From: Alcanivorax sp. 24
GTDB taxonomy: Bacteria; Pseudomonadota; Gammaproteobacteria; Pseudomonadales; Alcanivoracaceae
Assembly: GCF_004360225.1 (NCBI RefSeq)
Contig: NZ_SNUA01000011.1
Span: forward strand, 110,012 to 174,011
Direction: 5' to 3'
DNA: 64,000 bases
Under the pieces are notes generated by a model that saw only the letters and a program-made list of their open reading frames with translations, ran no database searches and had not been told where the DNA came from. Made by a program: the position numbers and the translations under genes. Below, in pieces: positions 18,213 to 27,914 of the stretch; the first letter of the stretch is position 1; every line of letters begins with the position of its first letter.

Positions 18213-19394
18213 TTACAGACGCTTGATCAGCGCACGCATGCGCTCGGCGCCTTCCACGCACTGGTCCAGTTCCGCCACCAGGGCCATGCGCACTCTGTTG
18301 CTGCCCGGGTTGCGGCCGTCCACGGTGCGGGACAGGTAGCGGCCGGGCAACACGGTGACGTTCTCTTCCGCCTTCAGTTGACGGGCGAAACTCTCGTCGT
18401 CGATGGGCGTGCGTGGCCACAGGTAAAAGCCCGCGTCCGGGGCGGATACCTTAAGTACGTCACCGAGAATGTCCAGCACCGCGCGGAATTTTTCCACATA
18501 CAGAGCGCGGTTGGTTTGCACGTGGCTTTCGTCGTTCCAGGCGGCGATGCTGGCCAACTGGTGATGGACCGGCATGGCGCAGCCGTGATAGGTGCGGTAG
18601 CGCAGGAACCGTTGCAGGATTTCGCCATCACCGGCGACGAAACCGGAACGCAACCCTGGCAGGTTGGAGCGCTTGGACAGGGAATGGAACACCACGCAGC
18701 GGCGGTAGTCGTGGCGGCCCATTTCCGCGCAGGCCTGCAGCAGGCCGGCGGGGGCCTTGTCCTGATAGATTTCCGAGTAGCACTCATCGGAGGCGATGAC
18801 GAAATCGTACTTGTCCGCCAGTTGGATCAGCGCTTTGAGTTGTGCCTTGGAAAGGGTGGCGCCAGTGGGGTTGCCGGGGGTGCAGACGAACAGCAGCTGA
18901 GTGCGAATCCATACGTCCTCGCCGACCGCGTCGAAATCCGGTTGCAGGCCGGAGGCGCTGGTGCAGGGCAGGTACACCGGCTCGCCACCGCCGAGCAGAG
19001 TGGCGCCTTCGTAGATCTGATAGAAAGGGTTGGGCATCAGTACCAGCGGCCGGCGCTGCCGGTCCAACAGGGCCTGGGTGAAGGCGAACAGCGCTTCGCG
19101 GGTACCGTTCACCGGAATCACCTGCCGGTCGTGGTCCACCGAGGTCAGCTTGAAGCGGCGTACCAGCCAGTCGGCGATGGCCTGGCGCAGTTCCGGCAGG
19201 CCGTTGGTGGCCGGATAGCGGGACAATAAACCGGTATTCTCGCGTAGCACTTGTTGCACGAATTCCGGCGCCGGATGCTGTGGTTCGCCGATGGAAAACG
19301 ACACCGGGGATTGGTCCGAGGCGGGCAGGTTATTGAACAGCGTCGCCAGTTTTTCAAAAGGGTAGGGGTGCAGCTGCTCCAAATCCGGATTCAT
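18213..19394 (-). CDS. dapC: Succinyldiaminopimelate transaminase
   Basis: Pyridoxal-phosphate class I/II aminotransferase that converts N-succinyl-2-amino-6-ketopimelate to N-succinyl-LL-diaminopimelate. 393 aa. The PLP lysine is in HSLSKRSNLPGLRSGF; TPGNPTGATLS and SDECYSEIY are the other cofactor-site motifs. Context decides among aminotransferases: it lies in the glnD-dapC-yffB-dapD-dapE cluster found in Pseudomonas. The start is ATG 19394 (MNPDLEQLHPYPFEKL); the upstream frame is open but not conserved in character. Confidence 0.92.
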   Translation of the reverse strand: MNPDLEQLHPYPFEKLATLFNNLPASDQSPVSFSIGEPQHPAPEFVQQVLRENTGLLSRYPATNGLPELRQAIADWLVRRFKLTSVDHDRQVIPVNGTREALFAFTQALLDRQRRPLVLMPNPFYQIYEGATLLGGGEPVYLPCTSASGLQPDFDAVGEDVWIRTQLLFVCTPGNPTGATLSKAQLKALIQLADKYDFVIASDECYSEIYQDKAPAGLLQACAEMGRHDYRRCVVFHSLSKRSNLPGLRSGFVAGDGEILQRFLRYRTYHGCAMPVHHQLASIAAWNDESHVQTNRALYVEKFRAVLDILGDVLKVSAPDAGFYLWPRTPIDDESFARQLKAEENVTVLPGRYLSRTVDGRNPGSNRVRMALVAELDQCVEGAERMRALIKRL

Positions 19395-19414
19395 GAGGCG
19401 CCGGCGCTCCTTGA

Positions 19415-22138
19415 TCAAATAGTGGTGGAAAAAGTGTCGTTCTGATTGCGCTTGTCCAGTTCCCGCATGAGCGTGTCCTGCAGGTGCTGGCACAGCTCCG
19501 GGTCGGATACCGGATCGCCGTTGAGGTCGGTGACGAAGAACACGTCCTCGACCCGCTCCCCGAGAGTGGCGATGCGGGCGTTCTGCACCAGCAGCTCGAA
19601 CTGCACGAAGATGCGGCCGATGTGGGCCAGCAGGCCGGGACGGTCCAGGGTGTGGATGTCCACCACGGTGCGGTCATTGACGATGTCGTTGCTGATCACC
19701 ACCTGGGTTGGCACATCGAAGTGCTTGTGCCGGCGGGGCATGCGCCGGCTTACCGTGGTGCCGAATTGCTCAGGGTGCTTGAGCGTCTCGGTCAGGGTCT
19801 GACGGATGTGTTCAATGCGCGGCCAATCGTCACCAATCGGCGTGCCATGCTCGTCCAGAACGATATAGGTATCCAGACTGAAGCCATCGGCGCTGGTGAT
19901 GATGCGGGCGTCCATGATGGTCAGGCCCAGGGCGTCGAGCGCGTTCACGGTGGCGGCAAACAGATTCTGGGTATCGGGCGTGTAGATGAAGATTTGCGAG
20001 CCGCCCTCGGTTTGCCCCTGGCCCATCTGATTTTCGCGGATCAATACCAGTGGATCTTGCGGATTGGGGCGGCCGAGCAGGGCCTCGGTGTGCCAGGCGA
20101 TGTCCCAGGGGGTTTCGCGAAGAAAATACTCATCGCCGATGTTGGCCCACAGTGCTTCCACCGCTTGTGGGTCCTGATCGCGATCCACCAGCATCTTGAG
20201 GGCCGCTTCGTGGGTCTCGTCGATCCAGTCCTGTTTGTCCAGCGGATTGTTCAGGCCGCGGCGCAGGGCGCGCTTGGTTTCCACGTACAGCTGGCGTAAC
20301 AACGAAGCGCGCCAGGAATTCCAAAGACTCGGGTTGGTGGCGTTGATGTCCGCCACGGTGAGCACGTAGAGGTAGTCCAGGTGCACCAGATCGCCGACCA
20401 CGCGGGCGAATTCGTGTACCACGTCCGGATCGGAAATATCCTTGCGCTGGGCGGTGACGCTCATGGTCAGATGGTTGCGGACCAGCCAGGCCACCAGTTT
20501 ACCGTCCCAGCTGCTGAGGCCATGGCGTTGGCAAAAGGCGATGGCGTCCTCGGCCCCCAGTTCGGAGTGATCGCCGCCACGGCCCTTGGCGATGTCGTGA
20601 TAAAGGCCGGCCACGTACAGCAATTCCGGTTTGGGCAGCCGGTAAAACACCTCGCTGGCCAGCGGGAACGTTTCGCGCATGTCGTCATAACGCAGCCGGC
20701 GCATGTTCTTGATCACCAGCAGGGTATGGGCATCGACGGTGTAAATATGGAACAGGTCGTACTGCATCATGCCGATGACGCGGCCGAACTCGGGCAGGTA
20801 TTTGCCGAGCAGCCCGTAGCGTTTCATCCGCCGCAACTGGGTGAACAACGAGTGAGGACTGCGCAGCAGTTGCATGAACAGGGCGGTGTTGGCGGGATCG
20901 TTGCGGAACTGATCGTCGATGGTGGGCCGGGCTTCGATCAGCGCGCGAATAGTCTCCGCGCGAATGCCTTTCAGGTCCGGGTTCTGGGCCAGTAGCACGA
21001 ACATTTCCAGCATCGCCGAAGGGTGCTTCTGGAATACATCCGGGGCGCTGATTTCCAGGTAATCATTACGCGCCTGGAAGCGGCGGTTGAGCGGGCGCTT
21101 CTTTTCCGGGGTGGGGAGGTCCGGGGTGGTGAGGTTGGGGGGGCCGGCGCGCAGAATCGCCTCGTCGAACAATTGCAGCAGCATCTCATTGAACACCGAC
21201 ATGGCCAGCGCCACCCGGTAGAACCCTTTCATGAAATGCTCCACCGCCAGGTTGGCGTCGGAATCCCGGTACCCCAGGCGGTCCGCCAACTGCCGTTGAT
21301 GATCGAACAACAGCCGGTTCTCGTTGCGCCCGGTGAGAGAGTGCAGGGCCCAGCGGATGCGCCACAATTCGGCCAGCCATTTCCGCAGTAGAGCGTGCTC
21401 CTTGCGGGTGATGAAGCCGGCCTCGACCATGGTGTCGATGCTGTCGGCACCGAAATGCCGGCGCGCCACCCAGGAGATCATCTGAAAGTCACGCAGGCCG
21501 CCGGGGGCGTTCTTTAGATCCGGTTCCAGGTTGTACTCGGTATCATTGTGCTTGGCGTGGCGGGCGGTCTGCTCGTCCCATTTCGCGGCGAAGAAGCGGT
21601 CCGCCGGCCACATCCGGTCCGGGGCGGTGCGCTCGGCCAGGGCGGTCAGGACCGCGTCGTCGCCGGCCAGGGTGCGCGCTTCCATGATATTGGTGGCGAC
21701 GGTGATGTCCTCGGCGGCCAGGGCCACGCACTCGTCAAGGGTGCGCACGCTGTGGCCGATTTCCAGGCCGATATCCCAAAGAAAGGCGACAAAGCCTTCC
21801 AGGGAGCCACAGGCCCGCTCGTCGGGGGTCTGACGGAACAGCACCATCAGGTCCACATCGGAGTAGGGGTGCAACTCGCCGCGGCCATAACCGCCCACGG
21901 CCACCAGAGCGGCGTCGCTCAAACCGTCCAGACCGAACAGGGACCAGGCGGCGATCAGGACCCGGTCCACCAGGGTGGCGCGGCCGTGCACCAAATCCTC
22001 GATCGGGGTCTGGTCAAAAGCGGCGTCCAGGCGGGCCTGCCCTTCCTCCAGGTAGGCCCGGGCGGCTTGCCCGGGCTGGTCGGCATCGCGCAGACGGGTA
22101 AGAAGGTCTGACTGACTCAGAGGGGGCGTCAACGTCAT
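19415..22138 (-). CDS. glnD: Bifunctional uridylyltransferase/uridylyl-removing enzyme, PII regulator
   Basis: Senses glutamine and adds or removes UMP on PII proteins, controlling nitrogen assimilation (compare amtB at the window start). 907 aa. Domains in order: nucleotidyltransferase with GGYGRGELHPYSDVDL at about residues 82-97 (catalytic Asp 94 and 96), the GlnD-specific helical region, an HD domain (YHDIAKGRGGDHSELG), and two C-terminal ACT domains (IFIYTPDTQNLFAATVNAL and VVDIHTLDRPGLLAHIGRIF). ATG 22138 is chosen over 22153 because of a GCAGG upstream. It lies between map and dapC. Confidence 0.96.
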   Translation of the reverse strand: MTLTPPLSQSDLLTRLRDADQPGQAARAYLEEGQARLDAAFDQTPIEDLVHGRATLVDRVLIAAWSLFGLDGLSDAALVAVGGYGRGELHPYSDVDLMVLFRQTPDERACGSLEGFVAFLWDIGLEIGHSVRTLDECVALAAEDITVATNIMEARTLAGDDAVLTALAERTAPDRMWPADRFFAAKWDEQTARHAKHNDTEYNLEPDLKNAPGGLRDFQMISWVARRHFGADSIDTMVEAGFITRKEHALLRKWLAELWRIRWALHSLTGRNENRLLFDHQRQLADRLGYRDSDANLAVEHFMKGFYRVALAMSVFNEMLLQLFDEAILRAGPPNLTTPDLPTPEKKRPLNRRFQARNDYLEISAPDVFQKHPSAMLEMFVLLAQNPDLKGIRAETIRALIEARPTIDDQFRNDPANTALFMQLLRSPHSLFTQLRRMKRYGLLGKYLPEFGRVIGMMQYDLFHIYTVDAHTLLVIKNMRRLRYDDMRETFPLASEVFYRLPKPELLYVAGLYHDIAKGRGGDHSELGAEDAIAFCQRHGLSSWDGKLVAWLVRNHLTMSVTAQRKDISDPDVVHEFARVVGDLVHLDYLYVLTVADINATNPSLWNSWRASLLRQLYVETKRALRRGLNNPLDKQDWIDETHEAALKMLVDRDQDPQAVEALWANIGDEYFLRETPWDIAWHTEALLGRPNPQDPLVLIRENQMGQGQTEGGSQIFIYTPDTQNLFAATVNALDALGLTIMDARIITSADGFSLDTYIVLDEHGTPIGDDWPRIEHIRQTLTETLKHPEQFGTTVSRRMPRRHKHFDVPTQVVISNDIVNDRTVVDIHTLDRPGLLAHIGRIFVQFELLVQNARIATLGERVEDVFFVTDLNGDPVSDPELCQHLQDTLMRELDKRNQNDTFSTTI

Positions 22139-22255
22139 GCTGGAACCTGCCACATAAAAGAAGGGGCCGGCTCAGGGCCGGCCTCCGGGTTGGACGAGCC
22201 ACCGAGGTGGGTGCCGTCCGATCATTCTACACAAACCACCGGTGACACGAACGGC

Positions 22256-23050
22256 TCAATACAGGTCCTGTTCCTCGTCGCGCGCGGTCAGTACTTCGTA
22301 GCCGTCGGCGGTGACCGCGATGGTGTGCTCCCATTGGGCGGACAGCTTGCGGTCCTTGGTGACCACGGTCCAGCCGTCCGGCAGCACCTTGTTGGAGGCC
22401 TTGCCGACATTGATCATCGGCTCGATGGTGAACACCATGCCCTCGACCAGCTCCAGGCCGGTGCCGGTTTTGCCGTAGTGCAGCACCTGGGGCTCCTCGT
22501 GAAAGCCCTCGCCGATGCCGTGGCCGCAGTATTCGCGTACCACCGAGAAGCGCTCGCTCTCGGCCAGTTTCTGGATGCGGTGACCGATGTCGCCCAGGCG
22601 TACCCCGGGCTTGACCATCTTGATCCCGGCCAGCATGCATTCACGGGTGGTTTCCACCAGACGGCGGGACAGCACCGACGGTTCACCCACGTAATACATC
22701 TTGCTGGTATCGCCGTGCCAGCCGTCCTTGATCACGGTGACGTCGATATTGATGATGTCACCGCTTTTGAGCACCTTTTTCTCGCTGGGGATGCCGTGGC
22801 AGACCACGTGGTTCACCGAGGTGCAGATCGACTTGGGGAAGGGGATTCGGCCGGGGGCGCCGCCGTAACCCAGGCAGGCGGGGATGGCATTCTGCTTGTT
22901 GACGATGTGGTCATGGCAGAGTCGGTCCAGGTCCTCGGTGGTTACCCCCGGCTGAACATGTTCGCCAATCATTTCCAGGACTTCGGCGGCCAGACGGCCG
23001 GCTTCGCGCATTTTGGCGATTTGTTCGGGGGTTTTGATCACTACATTCAT
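22256..23050 (-). CDS. map: Methionine aminopeptidase, type I
   Basis: Removes the initiator methionine from nascent proteins. 264 aa. The five metal ligands of the family are in place: Asp 103, Asp 114, His 177, Glu 210 and Glu 241. CTSVNHVVCHGIPS carries the substrate-pocket histidine. It is divergent from rpsB across a 445-bp intergenic region, the arrangement known in many gammaproteobacteria. Confidence 0.98.
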   Translation of the reverse strand: MNVVIKTPEQIAKMREAGRLAAEVLEMIGEHVQPGVTTEDLDRLCHDHIVNKQNAIPACLGYGGAPGRIPFPKSICTSVNHVVCHGIPSEKKVLKSGDIINIDVTVIKDGWHGDTSKMYYVGEPSVLSRRLVETTRECMLAGIKMVKPGVRLGDIGHRIQKLAESERFSVVREYCGHGIGEGFHEEPQVLHYGKTGTGLELVEGMVFTIEPMINVGKASNKVLPDGWTVVTKDRKLSAQWEHTIAVTADGYEVLTARDEEQDLY

Positions 23051-23227
23051 GCCAGGAACCTGTTCGTGGTAAAAGGTGTTGTCGTCAGCGAAAACCGCGG
23101 TAAATAAAGACCGGAGTCAGTAAAGGTCGAGAGTGAGTCCGGTGTCTACTCTGGAGACCAAGGGAAAAATACCGTGTTTTCAGAGACTTGGGCGGACCCG
23201 GCCGGGCAGCGTCCGGGTCTTTTCCGT

Positions 23228-23256
23228 TGCCTCGACGGGGCGGTCGTGGTATAAAG
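23228..23256 (+). promoter_or_regulatory. Candidate sigma-70 promoter for rpsB-tsf
   Basis: TTGCCT (23228-23233), 17-bp spacer, TATAAA (23251-23256). Transcription would start near 23263 and give a 5' leader of about 230 nt before rpsB. rpsB leaders in gammaproteobacteria are known to be autoregulated by S2; whether this leader folds that way was not tested. Confidence 0.6.
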
Positions 23257-23495
23257 CGCCCGCTTTCTCGCTCGTCGGCGGTGCCGCATTGTAACCGTTC
23301 GGCGGTGAGGAGTGGAGCCTTGCGCCGGACAACCCTTCCCGATCACGGGAAATGGGGGTTCCGGCCGGGTAAACAACGACACACACGTTCCGACACATGG
23401 CTCGGGGTGCCTCCCGGCGCTTTCCCGGTTTTACGGGGAAGACCAGAGGTTGGGTCATGAGGGGGCGTGGAGGCCTAACCCTTGGAGTTTACATT

Positions 23496-24257
23496 ATGTC
23501 TAGCGTAACCATGCGCGATATGCTGAAGGCCGGCGTGCACTTCGGCCACCAAACCCGTTACTGGAACCCGAAGATGAAGCCGTTCATCTTTGGTGCCCGC
23601 AACAAGATTCATATCGTTAACCTGGAATCCACCCTGCCGTTGTTCAACGAAGCCATCGGCTTCCTGAACAAACTGGCCGCCAGCAACAACAAGGTTCTGT
23701 TTGTTGGCACCAAGCGCGCCGCTCAGAAAGCGATTCGCGAGGAAGCCAAGCGTTGCGGCATGCCCTATGTGGATCACCGTTGGCTCGGCGGCATGCTGAC
23801 CAACTGGAAGACCATCCGTCAGTCCATCAAGCGTCTGCGTGATCTGGAAGCGCAAAGCGAAGACGGCACCCTGGACAAGCTGACCAAGAAAGAAGCCCTG
23901 ATGCGCCACCGTGAGATGGACAAGCTGGAACGCTCCATCGGTGGTATCAAGGAGATGGGCGGCCTGCCGGACGCGCTGTTCGTGATCGACGTGGACCACG
24001 AAGACATCGCCGTTCAGGAAGCCCGCAAACTGGGTATTCCGGTGGTGGCGGTGGTGGACACCAACTCCGACCCGGATGATATCGACTACGTCATCCCGGG
24101 CAACGATGATGCCATTCGCGCTATTCAGCTTTATGTCCAGGCCGCCGCTGACGCGATCCTGGAAGGCAAGGAATACGCGAAAAACAGTGGTGCCGGCGGC
24201 GAGAATGAATTCGTCGAGGTAGTGGAAGACTCGGAAGCCGACCAGGCCGAGGGTTGA
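23496..24257 (+). CDS. rpsB: 30S ribosomal protein S2
   Basis: 253 aa. [27 protein letters not shown] is the standard S2 N-terminus (described by its first residues), and [14 protein letters not shown] and [12 protein letters not shown] are conserved blocks. The acidic C-terminal tail is typical of proteobacteria. The start is ATG 23496 with TTGGAG upstream; the frame is open back to 23397 but this is leader. It is followed by tsf, with a GC-rich hairpin (24265-24288) in between. Confidence 0.98.
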   Translation: MSSVTMRDMLKAGVHFGHQTRYWNPKMKPFIFGARNKIHIVNLESTLPLFNEAIGFLNKLAASNNKVLFVGTKRAAQKAIREEAKRCGMPYVDHRWLGGMLTNWKTIRQSIKRLRDLEAQSEDGTLDKLTKKEALMRHREMDKLERSIGGIKEMGGLPDALFVIDVDHEDIAVQEARKLGIPVVAVVDTNSDPDDIDYVIPGNDDAIRAIQLYVQAAADAILEGKEYAKNSGAGGENEFVEVVEDSEADQAEG

Positions 24258-24264
24258 TTCGCGT

Positions 24265-24288
24265 CGGGCCGGGGAGAACTCCGGCCCG
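24265..24288 (+). terminator. rpsB-tsf intercistronic hairpin
   Basis: Perfect arms CGGGCCGG / CCGGCCCG with an 8-nt loop and no T-run. Probably a partial attenuator or mRNA-end stabiliser that lets S2 and EF-Ts be made in different amounts. Confidence 0.55.
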
Positions 24289-24333
24289 TGCCACCTGACT
24301 CAACACCCTGTTAAAAAGATTCAAGAGGTAAGC

Positions 24334-25215
24334 ATGGCTGCTGTAACTGCTGCAATGGTGAAAGAGCTTCGTGAGCGCACCGGCCTGGGCATGATGGAGT
24401 GCAAAAAGGCGCTGGTTGAAGCGGACGCGGATATCGAAAAAGCCATTGATGACCTGCGCAAATCCGGCCAGGCGAAAGCCGCCAAGAAAGCCGGTCGTAC
24501 CGCCGCCGAAGGCGCCGTGGTCGTGGCCACCAGCGATGATAATTCCAGTGCGCTGATGGTTGAAATCAACTCCGAAACCGACTTCGTCGCCCGCGATGAG
24601 AACTTCCTCGGTTTCGCCAATAAAGTGGCCAAGGCCGCTCTGCAGGCCGGTGCCACCGACGCCGCCGCGATCGCCGAGCTGAAGCTGGAAGACGGCGCCT
24701 CCGTGGAAGAAGCGCGTCAGGCTCTGGTGCAGAAAATTGGCGAGAACATCCAGGTGCGTCGCGCCGTGGCTCTGAACGTGGATGGCGGCGTGGTCGCTTC
24801 TTACGTGCACGGCGGCAAAATCGGCGTGCTGGTTTCCCTGTCCGCGGGTAATGCCGAGCTGGGTAAAGACGTGGCCATGCACGTGGCCGCGGTGGCGCCG
24901 ATGGTGGTCAAGTCCGACCAGGTGCCCGCCGAGACGCTGGATAAAGAGCGTGAAATCATCCGCGCTCAGCCGGATATGGAAGGCAAGCCGGCGGAAATCG
25001 TCGAGAAAATGGTGGGTGGCCGCATCAACAAGTTCCTGAAGGAAGTGAGCCTGCTGGATCAGCCCTTCGTGAAGGATCCCAACACCTCCGTTGGCAACCT
25101 GGTGAAAGGCGCCGGTGCCGAGGTGGTGGCTTTCGAACGCCTGGTGGTGGGCGAAGGCATCGAGAAGGAAGAAGTGGATTTTGCCGCCGAAGTGATGGCT
25201 CAGGCGAAACGCTAA
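24334..25215 (+). CDS. tsf: Elongation factor Ts
   Basis: GDP-GTP exchange factor for EF-Tu. 293 aa. The N-terminal UBA-like region contains [16 protein letters not shown], and the core has the [10 protein letters not shown] motif. The C-terminal part ([18 protein letters not shown]) is typical. The ribosome-binding site AAGAGGTAAGC precedes ATG 24334. A strong terminator follows at 25287. Confidence 0.98.
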   Translation: MAAVTAAMVKELRERTGLGMMECKKALVEADADIEKAIDDLRKSGQAKAAKKAGRTAAEGAVVVATSDDNSSALMVEINSETDFVARDENFLGFANKVAKAALQAGATDAAAIAELKLEDGASVEEARQALVQKIGENIQVRRAVALNVDGGVVASYVHGGKIGVLVSLSAGNAELGKDVAMHVAAVAPMVVKSDQVPAETLDKEREIIRAQPDMEGKPAEIVEKMVGGRINKFLKEVSLLDQPFVKDPNTSVGNLVKGAGAEVVAFERLVVGEGIEKEEVDFAAEVMAQAKR

Positions 25216-25286
25216 ATCGCGCGCCGCATGGCGTGCCGGGGCGGCGGCCGTAAAGCTCGCGTTATCTTTACGCCGCCGCGCCACCA

Positions 25287-25323
25287 AAACGCCTTGTTGG
25301 GCTCCCCAGCAAGGCGTTTTTTT
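25287..25323 (+). terminator. Rho-independent terminator after tsf
   Basis: Arms AAAACGCCTTG / CAAGGCGTTTT, extended by an inner TGGG/CCCA, followed by T-run. It separates rpsB-tsf from the pyrH operon. The remaining gap (25324-25612) holds a GGGTGC/GCACCC hairpin at about 25342 and a possible -10 (TATAAG) near 25392, otherwise nothing recognised. Confidence 0.9.
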
Positions 25324-25612
25324 AAGAATCGATTATTGAAACCGGGTGCCAACCGGCGCACCCGATGACTTCCGCGCCGATGGCGGTGCTCTTTATAAGG
25401 GCTGCCCGGTTTTCGCGAATTTCGCGGAGGCGGCGTGGGAAGCGTGTGAGCAAATCTCCGCCGGCGCGATTAAACAGTTGCATCCTCGCGTGCGGCGGGT
25501 AGTGTGTCGAGAGTCCTGTGGCCGCGGTACGCTCGCGAGCCGGGCCATTTCAGGCGCACGGACCGGACGATTAGCAAATGGCGGGTATTCCATGAGTGGC
25601 GGAGAGCATGAT

Positions 25613-26374
25613 ATGGCCAAGAGCAAGGAGCGTTCACCGCGCTACAACCGCATCCTTCTCAAGCTGAGCGGTGAGGCGTTGGCGGGCGATGAGGGGTTTG
25701 GTATCGACCCCCGGGTACTGGACACCTTGTCCCTGGAGATCGGTCAGTTGGTGGGCATTGGTGTTCAGGTCGGCATCGTGATTGGTGGCGGTAACCTGTT
25801 TCGCGGCGCCGCCCTGCAAACAGCCGGTCTGGACCGGGTGGCGGGCGATCACATGGGAATGCTGGCCACGGTAATGAATGGCCTGGCGATGCGTGATGCG
25901 CTGGAGCGCTCCAATATTCGTACCCGGCTGATGTCGGCCATTCCCATGAGCGGTATCGTGGAGCATTATGATCACCGGCACGCCATCCGCTATCTCAAAA
26001 ACGGCGAAGTGGTGATCTTCTGTGCCGGCACTGGCAACCCGTTCTTCACCACGGATTCCGCCGCCTGCCTGCGCGGTATCGAGATTAGCGCCGACGTGGT
26101 GCTCAAGGCCACCAAGGTGGATGGCGTCTATGACGACGACCCGGTGAAGAACCCCGAAGCACGCAAATATGACCGCCTGACCTTCGACCAGGTGCTCGAC
26201 AGCAAACTCGGCGTGATGGACCTGACCGCCATTTGTCTGTGTCGTGACCACGACATGCCGTTGCGTGTGTTCAACATGAACAAACAGGGCGCGCTGCTGA
26301 ATCTGATGCTGGGGGGCAATGAAGGCACCCTGGTGGCGTCCGAAGTACAGGAGGCGGGCTCCGAAACCGCGTAG
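25613..26374 (+). CDS. pyrH: Uridylate kinase
   Basis: UMP kinase (amino-acid-kinase fold), making UDP for nucleotide and sugar-nucleotide synthesis. 253 aa from ATG 25613. Motifs: [11 protein letters not shown] at the start, [21 protein letters not shown], and [17 protein letters not shown] lies 9 nt upstream of the chosen start; ATG 25592 is an alternative. The long upstream open frame is non-conserved spacer. It heads the pyrH-frr-uppS-cdsA-dxr-rseP-bamA run. Confidence 0.97.
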   Translation: MAKSKERSPRYNRILLKLSGEALAGDEGFGIDPRVLDTLSLEIGQLVGIGVQVGIVIGGGNLFRGAALQTAGLDRVAGDHMGMLATVMNGLAMRDALERSNIRTRLMSAIPMSGIVEHYDHRHAIRYLKNGEVVIFCAGTGNPFFTTDSAACLRGIEISADVVLKATKVDGVYDDDPVKNPEARKYDRLTFDQVLDSKLGVMDLTAICLCRDHDMPLRVFNMNKQGALLNLMLGGNEGTLVASEVQEAGSETA

Positions 26375-26425
26375 TCGGCGAACATTCGGAACGCAGCCCA
26401 GTGAGAACAGGCGAGGAATCGAAAG

Positions 26426-26983
26426 GTGATCGAGGACATCAAGAAAGACGCTGAATCACGTATGAAGAAGAGCCTGGAGGCTCTGGACGTGGCTCTGAAG
26501 AAAGTGCGCACCGGGCGCGCTCATCCCAGTCTGCTGGACACTGTCCATGTGTCCTATTACGGCTCGGACACGCCGTTGAGCCAGTTGGCCAACATCAGTG
26601 TGGAAGAGGGGCGTACCCTGTTGGTGTCGCCGTTCGACAAGAGCCTGGTGCCGGATGTCGAGAAGGCCATCCTGACGTCCGACCTGGGCCTGAATCCCTC
26701 CACCGCTGGTACCGTGATCCGGTTGCCGCTGCCGCCGCTGACCGAGGAAACCCGTCGGGATCTGGTGAAGGTGGTGCGCGGCGAGGCCGAGCATGCCAAG
26801 GTGGCGATCCGCAACATCCGCCGTGATGCCAATGGTGACTTCAAGGATTTGCTCAAGGAGAAGGAAATCTCCGAGGACGAAGCCCGTCGCGGCGAGGAGC
26901 AAATTCAGCAGCTGACCGACCGAATGGTCGGTGAGGTGGAGAAGATGCTCAAAGTCAAGGAAGAGGAGTTGATGACCGTTTGA
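26426..26983 (+). CDS. frr: Ribosome-recycling factor
   Basis: 185 aa, the standard length; splits post-termination ribosomes with EF-G. Conserved blocks include [13 protein letters not shown], the [14 protein letters not shown] region and [14 protein letters not shown]. It starts with GTG 26426 after GAGGA. The last two codons and the stop lie inside a 30-bp perfect palindrome (26976-27005). Confidence 0.98.
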   Translation: MIEDIKKDAESRMKKSLEALDVALKKVRTGRAHPSLLDTVHVSYYGSDTPLSQLANISVEEGRTLLVSPFDKSLVPDVEKAILTSDLGLNPSTAGTVIRLPLPPLTEETRRDLVKVVRGEAEHAKVAIRNIRRDANGDFKDLLKEKEISEDEARRGEEQIQQLTDRMVGEVEKMLKVKEEELMTV

Positions 26984-27005
26984 GGATCCCGGGATCCTCA
27001 AACGG
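26976..27005. repeat. 30-bp perfect palindrome spanning the frr stop codon
   Basis: Half-site CCGTTTGAGGATCCC followed directly by its exact reverse complement, with no spacer. It includes the last two sense codons and TGA of frr. There is no T-run after it. Confidence 0.97.
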
Positions 27006-27010
27006 CCAGT

Positions 27011-27045
27011 GCGGGCGCCGGCGGTTACCGGCGCCTGCGTTGTTT
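27011..27045 (+). terminator. GC-rich hairpin between frr and uppS
   Basis: Arms GCGGGCGCCGG / CCGGCGCCTGC (one G-T pair), 6-nt loop, followed by GTTGTTTA, a weak U-run. Possible attenuator. Confidence 0.5.
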
Positions 27046-27125
27046 AGGGTGGTACGGGACGGCGAAACGGATCAGATTCGTTCGTTGCCTGACGAACAAC
27101 AAGGACGATAACCCGGAGGTTCTTG

Positions 27126-27914
27126 ATGGAAGAAACCCGACCGGTTTCCTCGGCGCCGGACCTGGATTCCCACACCGGGGCCTTGCCGCGTCATGTCGCC
27201 ATCATCATGGACGGCAACAACCGTTGGGCCCGCCAGCGCGATCTGCCCGGCGTCGAAGGCCATCGGGCTGGTGAAGCCACGGTACGGGAAGTGATTCGCC
27301 GTGCCGCCCGTCGCGGTATCGAAGCGGTGACGCTGTTCGCGTTCAGTTCCGAGAACTGGCGCCGGCCGGAGGACGAGGTACAGCATCTGTTGGCGCTGTT
27401 CGTCCACGCGCTCGGGGCGCGGGTCGCCGAACTGCATGAGAACGGCATCCGCCTGCGCTTCATCGGTGAGCGCTCCGCCTTCAATGACGGCTTGCGCCGG
27501 GGCATGGCCGAGGCCGAGCAACTGACCGCCAATAACGCCGGCATGACCCTGGCCATCGCGGTTAACTATGGTGGCCAGTGGGATCTGACGCAGGCCGCCC
27601 GGCGTGTGGCGCGGCGGGTGCTTGACGGCGAATTGACGGTTGAGGAGATCACCGACGCCGAACTTGGCGGCCATGTCAGCCTGGCCGATCTGCCGCCGCC
27701 GGACCTGTTGATCCGCACCGGCGGCGAGCAACGCCTGAGCAACTTTCTGTTGTGGCAGGCCGCCTACAGTGAATTTTATTTCACGCCAACCCTGTGGCCG
27801 GATTTCGACGGTCAGGCGCTGGACCGGGCGCTGGCGGATTACGCCTCCCGGCAGCGCCGTTTCGGGCGCTCCGGCGAGGAAGTCAGTCGCCTCGATGGAG
27901 ACTCCTCATGCTGA
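27126..27914 (+). CDS. uppS: Isoprenyl (undecaprenyl) diphosphate synthase
   Basis: Cis-prenyltransferase that extends farnesyl diphosphate to the C55 lipid carrier. 262 aa. The catalytic Asp motif is IIMDGNNRWAR near residue 28; FAFSSENW and the C-terminal LLIRTGGEQRLSNFLLWQ / SEFYF blocks are diagnostic. ATG 27126 has GGAGG six bases upstream. It overlaps cdsA by 7 bp. Confidence 0.97.
   Translation: MEETRPVSSAPDLDSHTGALPRHVAIIMDGNNRWARQRDLPGVEGHRAGEATVREVIRRAARRGIEAVTLFAFSSENWRRPEDEVQHLLALFVHALGARVAELHENGIRLRFIGERSAFNDGLRRGMAEAEQLTANNAGMTLAIAVNYGGQWDLTQAARRVARRVLDGELTVEEITDAELGGHVSLADLPPPDLLIRTGGEQRLSNFLLWQAAYSEFYFTPTLWPDFDGQALDRALADYASRQRRFGRSGEEVSRLDGDSSC

Noticed and set aside
25346..25612. 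N-terminal extension of pyrH by 89 codons
   Set aside because: Not typical of the family; a clear ribosome-binding site and the conserved start are at 25613.
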